Assembly (NCBI RefSeq): GCF_001428005.1
Contig: NZ_LMSB01000056.1
Coordinates: 127,404 to 191,403, forward strand
Reading direction: 5' to 3'
DNA: 64,000 bases
Source: Arthrobacter sp. Soil736
Lineage (GTDB): Bacteria > Actinomycetota > Actinomycetes > Actinomycetales > Micrococcaceae
The notes under the pieces are model-generated. The model worked only from the letters and a program-made list of their open reading frames with translations. It was not told where the DNA came from and searched no databases. Numbering within the stretch: the first letter of the stretch is position 1; each line of letters starts with the position of its first letter. Both the position numbers and the translations under genes were made by a program. This document shows positions 59,234-64,000 of the stretch, in pieces.

Positions 59234-60181
59234 ATGAAAAAATTCACCATCGCAGTGTCCCTCGCGGCAGTTGCGGGCGCGCTGCTCACTTCGGGCTGCT
59301 CTAATAATCCCGCAGCCGAAGCACCCAAGTCTTCTGAGAATGCGTCCAGCGTCGTAGCGCCCAACCCTCCGATCGAGACGACCAAAGACGACAAGGTGGC
59401 GGCATTGCTGCCCAAGAGTATCCGGGACAAAGGCGAGATCAAGGCGGCGGGCAACATCCCTTACCCGCCCTACACAATGTATGACACGGACAGCAAGCCA
59501 ACCGGCTTTGACTATGACTTGTCCCAGGCCCTGGGGCAGAAGCTCGGCATCCCAGTCTCCTTTAACCAGCAGGCGTTTTCCACCATCATCCCCTCCCTGC
59601 TGTCGAAGAAGTTCGATGTGATCCTCAGTGCCATGAATGACACACCGGAACGGCAGAAGACCCTCAACTTCGTTGACTACACGCACGGCGGCTTCATCAT
59701 CCTGGTCAAGAGCGGCAACCCGGACGGCGTCAAGGCCCTCCTGGATGTGTGCGGAAAGACCGTCTCAGTGCAGAAAGCCACGGTCCAGGGTGACCTCCTG
59801 CGCGGACTCGAAACCAAATGCAAGGAAAAGGGCAAGGAAGGCGTCCAGGTGCTGGAGCTGCCCACGGATCTTGACGCACAGACAGCCCTGCGCGCTGGCA
59901 AGAGCCAGGCCTATGTCGTGGATGCGCCAGTGGCCGAATATGTGGTCAAAACCGCCGGCGACGGCAAGGCTTTCGAGCTGGTCCGCGATTCCGAGTTCCC
60001 GGCCGGCTACCTGCCGGTGTTCAGCGGCATGGGCAACCTCAACACGGATCCGGAATTCACCGAGGCATTGCGAGCAGCCTTTCAGGCCCTGCTTGACGAC
60101 GGAACCTACAAAAAGATCCTGGACAGGTACTCGTTGACGTCCTACGCGGTGACCTCGGCCGCCGTCAACCAAGGAAAGTAG
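59234..60181 (+). CDS. Polar amino-acid ABC transporter substrate-binding lipoprotein
   Basis: Family-3 extracellular binding protein of 315 residues. Signal with lipobox LLTSGC; ligand pocket segments GNIPYPPYTMYDTDSKPTGF (aromatic and Asp), DVILSAMNDTPERQKTLNF (Arg for the carboxylate), and LDVCGKTVSVQKATVQGD. An AAAGGAATC site precedes the ATG. It is followed 7 nt later by the permease. Given the oxidase upstream, the ligand may be a D-amino acid; this is inferred from context. Confidence 0.93.
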   Translation: MKKFTIAVSLAAVAGALLTSGCSNNPAAEAPKSSENASSVVAPNPPIETTKDDKVAALLPKSIRDKGEIKAAGNIPYPPYTMYDTDSKPTGFDYDLSQALGQKLGIPVSFNQQAFSTIIPSLLSKKFDVILSAMNDTPERQKTLNFVDYTHGGFIILVKSGNPDGVKALLDVCGKTVSVQKATVQGDLLRGLETKCKEKGKEGVQVLELPTDLDAQTALRAGKSQAYVVDAPVAEYVVKTAGDGKAFELVRDSEFPAGYLPVFSGMGNLNTDPEFTEALRAAFQALLDDGTYKKILDRYSLTSYAVTSAAVNQGK

Positions 60182-60188
60182 AACCACG

Positions 60189-61148
60189 ATGACCTCCCCG
60201 ATTTCTACCGGGACCGCACCGACAGTCTCCCTGGCGGCAGAAGTCAAGGCGATCCCCTTGCGGCGACCTTGGCGGTGGATCAGCGCAGCGGTACTGCTGG
60301 CCGTCGTCGCCTTGTTTGTTGAGTCCCTGCTGACCAACAAGAACATCGAATACCCGGCCATCGGGCGCTATCTGTTCGACACCCACATCCTGGCCGGTGT
60401 GTGGCTGACGCTCGTGCTGACCGTGCTCTCCATGGTCGTCTCGACTCTGCTTGCAATCCTCATCGCGGCGATGCGGCTCTCGACCAACCCTGTGCTGTCG
60501 ACCCTGTCCTGGCTCTACGTCTGGTTGTTCCGCGGCACGCCGCTGTTGGTGCAGATTGTCCTGTGGGGTTATCTGGGCCTTCTGTACAGCAGGTTGTCCG
60601 TCGGAATTCCCCTAACCGATGTCGTCTTCTGGTCCGTGGACACCAATTCACTCATCACGGCGTTCGTGGCCGGATTCCTGGCCCTGACGCTGAACGAGGC
60701 CGCCTACTCGTCTGAAATCGTCCGCGCCGGTATGCTCTCCGTCGACGAAGGCCAACGCGAAGCAGCCTATTCGCTCGGGATGTCCCCGCTATACACTTTC
60801 AGCCGGATTCTCCTCCCGCAGGCGATGCGCGTCATCATCCCGCCTATGGGCAACGAACTCATCTCCATGCTCAAGAACACCTCGTTGCTCTCCGTCATAG
60901 CGGTCCTGGAGCTCTACACCCAGGCGTCCCTTATTTCCTCCCAGAACCTCAAGCAGGTCGAGCTGCTCGCGGTGGTGAGCATCTGGTACCTGTTTATGAC
61001 CAGCGTGCTGTCCGTCCCTCAGTACTACCTGGAACGCCGCTTCGGCCGGGGCGCATCACGCACCCTGCCTCCCACCCCGCTCCAGCGGTTGCGCGCCATG
61101 CTGGCGGACCGGACCCGCCCCACCGAGACCTTGCAGGTGAAGCCTTGA
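60189..61148 (+). CDS. Polar amino-acid ABC transporter permease
   Basis: His/Glu/Gln/Arg/opine-type permease of 319 residues with about five to six membrane segments. Typical motifs: GVWLTLVLTVLSMVVSTL, LYVWLFRGTPLLVQIV, ALTLNEAAYSSEIVRAGMLS (EAA loop contacting the ATPase), and the hydrophobic LISMLKNTSLLSVIAV. The N-terminus has a ~35-residue cytoplasmic leader. Pairs with the adjoining ATPase as a homodimer. Confidence 0.94.
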   Translation: MTSPISTGTAPTVSLAAEVKAIPLRRPWRWISAAVLLAVVALFVESLLTNKNIEYPAIGRYLFDTHILAGVWLTLVLTVLSMVVSTLLAILIAAMRLSTNPVLSTLSWLYVWLFRGTPLLVQIVLWGYLGLLYSRLSVGIPLTDVVFWSVDTNSLITAFVAGFLALTLNEAAYSSEIVRAGMLSVDEGQREAAYSLGMSPLYTFSRILLPQAMRVIIPPMGNELISMLKNTSLLSVIAVLELYTQASLISSQNLKQVELLAVVSIWYLFMTSVLSVPQYYLERRFGRGASRTLPPTPLQRLRAMLADRTRPTETLQVKP

Positions 61149-61948
61149 TACGAGAATCAGCCCCGTCCACGACACTGCAGGCCATCAGGCCGCTCGTACG
61201 AATCGAGAACGTACGCAAGAGCTTCGGCAAACACGAAGTCCTCAAAGACATCACCCTGAACGTCAACCCGGGCGAAGTGACGTGTCTCCTGGGTCCCTCC
61301 GGCTCGGGAAAATCGACCCTTCTCCGCTGCATCAATCACCTGGAAAGCATCGACGGCGGCCGGATCTACGTTGACGATGACCTGATCGGTTACCGGCAGC
61401 AGGGCGAGAAGATTTACGAAATGCACCCAAAGGAAATCGCCAGGCAGCGCCGCAACATCGGCATGGTTTTCCAGAAGTTCAACCTCTTCCCCCACAAGAC
61501 CGCCATCGAAAACATCACCGAAGCCCCCACCGGCGTTAAGGGGCTTGCAAAAGGGAACGCCTCGAAGCGGGCAATGGAGCTTCTGGACAGGGTCGGATTG
61601 GCTGACTGGGCCAGCCACTACCCCGCCCAGCTCTCCGGTGGCCAGCAACAACGGGTGGCCATCGCGCGGGCGCTGGCCATGGATCCAAAGCTGATGCTCT
61701 TCGATGAGCCCACTTCCGCGCTGGATCCGGAACTTGTCGGCGACGTCCTCGACGTTATGCGCTCCCTCGCATCCCAGGGCATGACCATGATCGTCGTCAC
61801 CCATGAAATAGGCTTCGCCCGCGGAGCCGGAGACCAGGTCGTTTTCATGGACGGAGGCGTCGTCGTCGAACAGGGCGATCCCGCACAGGTCATCAGCGCC
61901 CCCCGGCACGAGCGGACGAAAGCATTCATCGAAAGCGTCCTCAAATAG
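61145..61948 (+). CDS. Polar amino-acid ABC transporter ATPase
   Basis: ATP-binding subunit of 267 residues. Walker A GPSGSGKSTLLRCINHLE, Q-loop MVFQKFNLFPHKT, signature PAQLSGGQQQRVAIARALA, Walker B LMLFDEPTSALDPELV, switch VVTHEIGFARGA. TTG 61145 overlaps the permease stop, with AGGTG upstream. Last gene of the five-gene operon, which ends at a terminator 15 nt later. Confidence 0.95.
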   Translation: MIRESAPSTTLQAIRPLVRIENVRKSFGKHEVLKDITLNVNPGEVTCLLGPSGSGKSTLLRCINHLESIDGGRIYVDDDLIGYRQQGEKIYEMHPKEIARQRRNIGMVFQKFNLFPHKTAIENITEAPTGVKGLAKGNASKRAMELLDRVGLADWASHYPAQLSGGQQQRVAIARALAMDPKLMLFDEPTSALDPELVGDVLDVMRSLASQGMTMIVVTHEIGFARGAGDQVVFMDGGVVVEQGDPAQVISAPRHERTKAFIESVLK

Positions 61949-61962
61949 CGGCAGGGACAGTG

Positions 61963-62000
61963 GGGCAGGTGCCGGCCATTCTTGCGGCCGGCACCTGCCC
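61963..62000 (+). terminator. Terminator after the amino-acid ABC operon
   Basis: GGGCAGGTGCCGGCC pairs with GGCCGGCACCTGCCC across an 8-nt loop, 14 nt past the ATPase stop. It is followed by GGTTCTCC, only a short U-rich stretch. Confidence 0.8.
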
Positions 62001-62179
62001 GGTTCTCCACGTGCAGACTGATGCACCGCTGGCCGTACCTGCGAGGGATTTCCGCCCGCTACTGTCCCCGCGAGCGGCGTGGCGGTGACCGCCGAGGACT
62101 AGTTTGGCGGCTCCTCGGGCTGGCAGATGTCAGCGGGCGATGACCGATTATTGTCAGACCCCTCCGACAGAGTTTCCAT

Positions 62180-64000
62180 ATGGAAGCCATTGGGGAACAG
62201 GCAGCGGATCACACCGCGGGGCGGGCGGTCACGCCGGGCCTTAGCGCGGCTGCCCTGCTGCGGGGCCGCCGGCTTCGCAGCGTTCCTAATTCCGCTTCAC
62301 TTATGGATTGCCTGGCTTCCGACGGCGGTGCTGCCGCCGGCTTTGGTGCGTTCCGCGGGCTGAGTAGCGCCCTGGCAAACGGCCTCCGCATCGCACCACA
62401 GTCCGCCGATCAGGCCGGGCACGACGGCGGAGCTACCGCGGACTTTGGTGCCACCGGCTTCGGCACCGGCGGGGGCGCCTTCAACGCCGGGGCAACCGAC
62501 AGCCTCGAACGATGCCTCGAGCTGCTGGAGGCTGCCGTCGCCTCCGCGCCCGATGAGCTGGCCTTGGCCGGTTTCCCGGAGGCTGCGGATTTCGCCGGGC
62601 TGGCCGAGGAGCTCTCCCGCGGGGTCGAGTACCTGCAGCTGCTGGGCGCGGCGGCGGTGGACCGGACCCGCAACGCGGCGATCAACGCCGCCGGACCCGG
62701 GAGCAAAGCCGCCGGCTGGACCACCGGCTGGGGCACAGGCACGGACGATGGCACCGAAGCCGCCGCTGATGCTACTTCCATTGCGTCCACCACCACCGCC
62801 ACCGCGGCCGGCTCGGCCCCGGCCGTGTCGCCGGCCGATGACGGATCCCGCAACACCGCCGAGTTCCTCCGGATGCGGCTAAGGATCAGCGCCTGCGAAG
62901 CCCGCCGCCGCCTCGCCCTCGCCTCCGCCGTGCTCCCCCGCACCGGCATCACCGGACAGCCCATGCCGCCGGCCTGCGAAGAAACCGCCGCCGCCCTCGC
63001 GAACGGGACCATCGCCTCCCGCGCCGGAACCACCATCACCACCGCCCTGGACCGCGTCCGGCACATCGCCGCCCCGGCCGAACTCGCCCGGATGGAACAC
63101 GCCCTCACCGGCACCGCGATCGGGAACGACCACGACTTCCTCACCCGCATCGCCCACCGCTGGACCGACGCCATCGACCAGGACGGCACCGAACCCAAGA
63201 AGACCTCCGCCACCGCCAAGGCGCCTTCCTCCGCCGCCCCCGCCGCGGACTCCACCACCTCGAAATCTTCGCGACCACCGACCAATACGAACATCTCCTC
63301 ACCGTCATGAACACCGCAACCAACCCCCGCACCCAATCCACACCCGGCACCGGCACAGAAAACGGCGGAGACAGCGGAGCCAACGGCGCGGACACCGCGG
63401 CAGGAAACAGCGGGACGGACACGAACACTTCGACGGCGGCGCACACGGGGCCGGGGTTCGGGGCTGCTGCCGAGGCCGCCGCCGACACCGCGCACCTGGA
63501 ACGCCGCACCCGGCCCCAGCAACTCCTCGACGGCCTCATCGGCGCCTGCAAAACCGCCCTCGCCACCGCAACCCTGCCGGCCACCGGCGGCCTCCGCCCC
63601 CAGGTCATGGTCACCATCAGCTACCAGGACCTCCTCAACCGCCTCGACACCGCCGCAGCCAACGGACCCCGCTACGCCCGGGAAACCCCCGACCAAACCC
63701 CGCTGCCGGGCACCGGCACCTTCACCTACACCGGCCCCGTCACCCCCGCCACCATCCGCAAAATCGCCTGCGACGCCGACATCATCCCCGTCCTCCTCGG
63801 CAGCAAAGGCCGCATCCTCGACATCGGCCGCACCACCCGCATCTTCCCGCCCCACATCCGCAAAGCCATCACCGCCCGCGACCAAGGCTGCACCTTCCCC
63901 AACTGCACCATCCCCGCCCCCTGGTGCGAAGCCCACCACACCACCTACTGGTCACACGGCGGACCCACCAACACCGACACCGCGGGAACCACCAGTTTCC
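62180..64000 (+). pseudogene. DUF222/HNH endonuclease-domain (13E12-type) gene, frameshifted; C-terminus beyond window
   Basis: The first frame from ATG 62180 encodes a DUF222 domain (LEAAVASAPDELALAGFPEA, SACEARRRLALASAVLPRTG) to about 63180. After DQDGTEP the frame runs into out-of-frame sequence and stops at 63310. The true continuation is in the next frame: TQEDLRHRQGAFLRR, HHLEIFATTDQYEHLLTVMN, QVMVTISYQDLL, IRKIACDADIIPVLL, then the HNH block CTFPNCTIPAPWCEAHHTTY, open to the window edge. One base was lost near 63190. These proteins are multi-copy and may be nuclease relics; the frameshift could also be a sequencing error. Confidence 0.82.

Overview
The window is high-GC DNA, dense with genes on both strands, from an actinobacterium. 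The gene content and order best fit an Arthrobacter/Pseudarthrobacter-type member of the Micrococcaceae: a menaquinone plus system-II cytochrome c block, bldC next to the tiny ribosomal protein bS22, rex, an actinobacterial phenylacetate regulon, LGFP-repeat proteins and 13E12-type DUF222/HNH genes. No rRNA, tRNA, CRISPR array, prophage or complete insertion sequence was seen.

Layout. 1-5.3 kb: pta-ackA (ackA runs off the left edge) and two overlapping CPBP membrane proteases. 5.3-12.3 kb: phenylacetate genes paaI-paaK, a TetR regulator (PaaR-like), paaZ and a divergent thioesterase, with DUF427 and VOC genes between. 12.3-20.9 kb: a FetB-type permease, a secreted beta-helix protein, a cell-wall-sorted serine protease coupled to a tyrosine phosphatase, a secreted SGNH esterase and small enzymes. 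21-24 kb: a second phenylacetate operon, thiolase-hydratase-dehydrogenase (paaJ-paaF-paaH). Similar TetR-type operators lie in front of four paa transcription units. 24-30.4 kb: pentapeptide and SRPBCC genes, CsbD, a dead dienelactone hydrolase, an amino-acid permease, and a lipoprotein coupled to an LGFP/L,D-transpeptidase protein. 30.5-36.2 kb: an ABC-F protein, a Mn/Zn-type ABC importer and a third CPBP protease. 36.2-40 kb: menB, menE, menA. 40-47.4 kb: small membrane proteins, a DUF559-like nuclease, and the cytochrome c maturation operon (phosphatase-resA-ccdA-resB-ccsB). 47.5-53 kb: YceI, two paralogous Pro/Gln/Tyr-rich membrane proteins, rex, a glutaredoxin-like protein, a HAD phosphatase, bS22 and bldC. 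53.1-54.5 kb: DAHP synthase behind a Trp/Tyr/Phe-codon leader peptide with alternative RNA pairings. 54.7-57.5 kb: an acetyl-xylan-esterase-like gene and a scar where a rhamnulokinase and a divergent LacI-type regulator have both lost their 5' ends. 57.7-62 kb: an operon of RidA, D-amino-acid oxidase and a polar amino-acid ABC importer. 62.2 kb to the end: a frameshifted DUF222/HNH gene that runs off the right edge.

The most interesting signals are the aromatic-codon attenuator before DAHP synthase, the D-amino-acid import/oxidation/RidA operon, the rhaB/lacI deletion scar, the shared paa operators, and several families of long intergenic palindromes, one present twice about 45 kb apart. All family assignments come from reading motifs and protein sequence; no database search was run.
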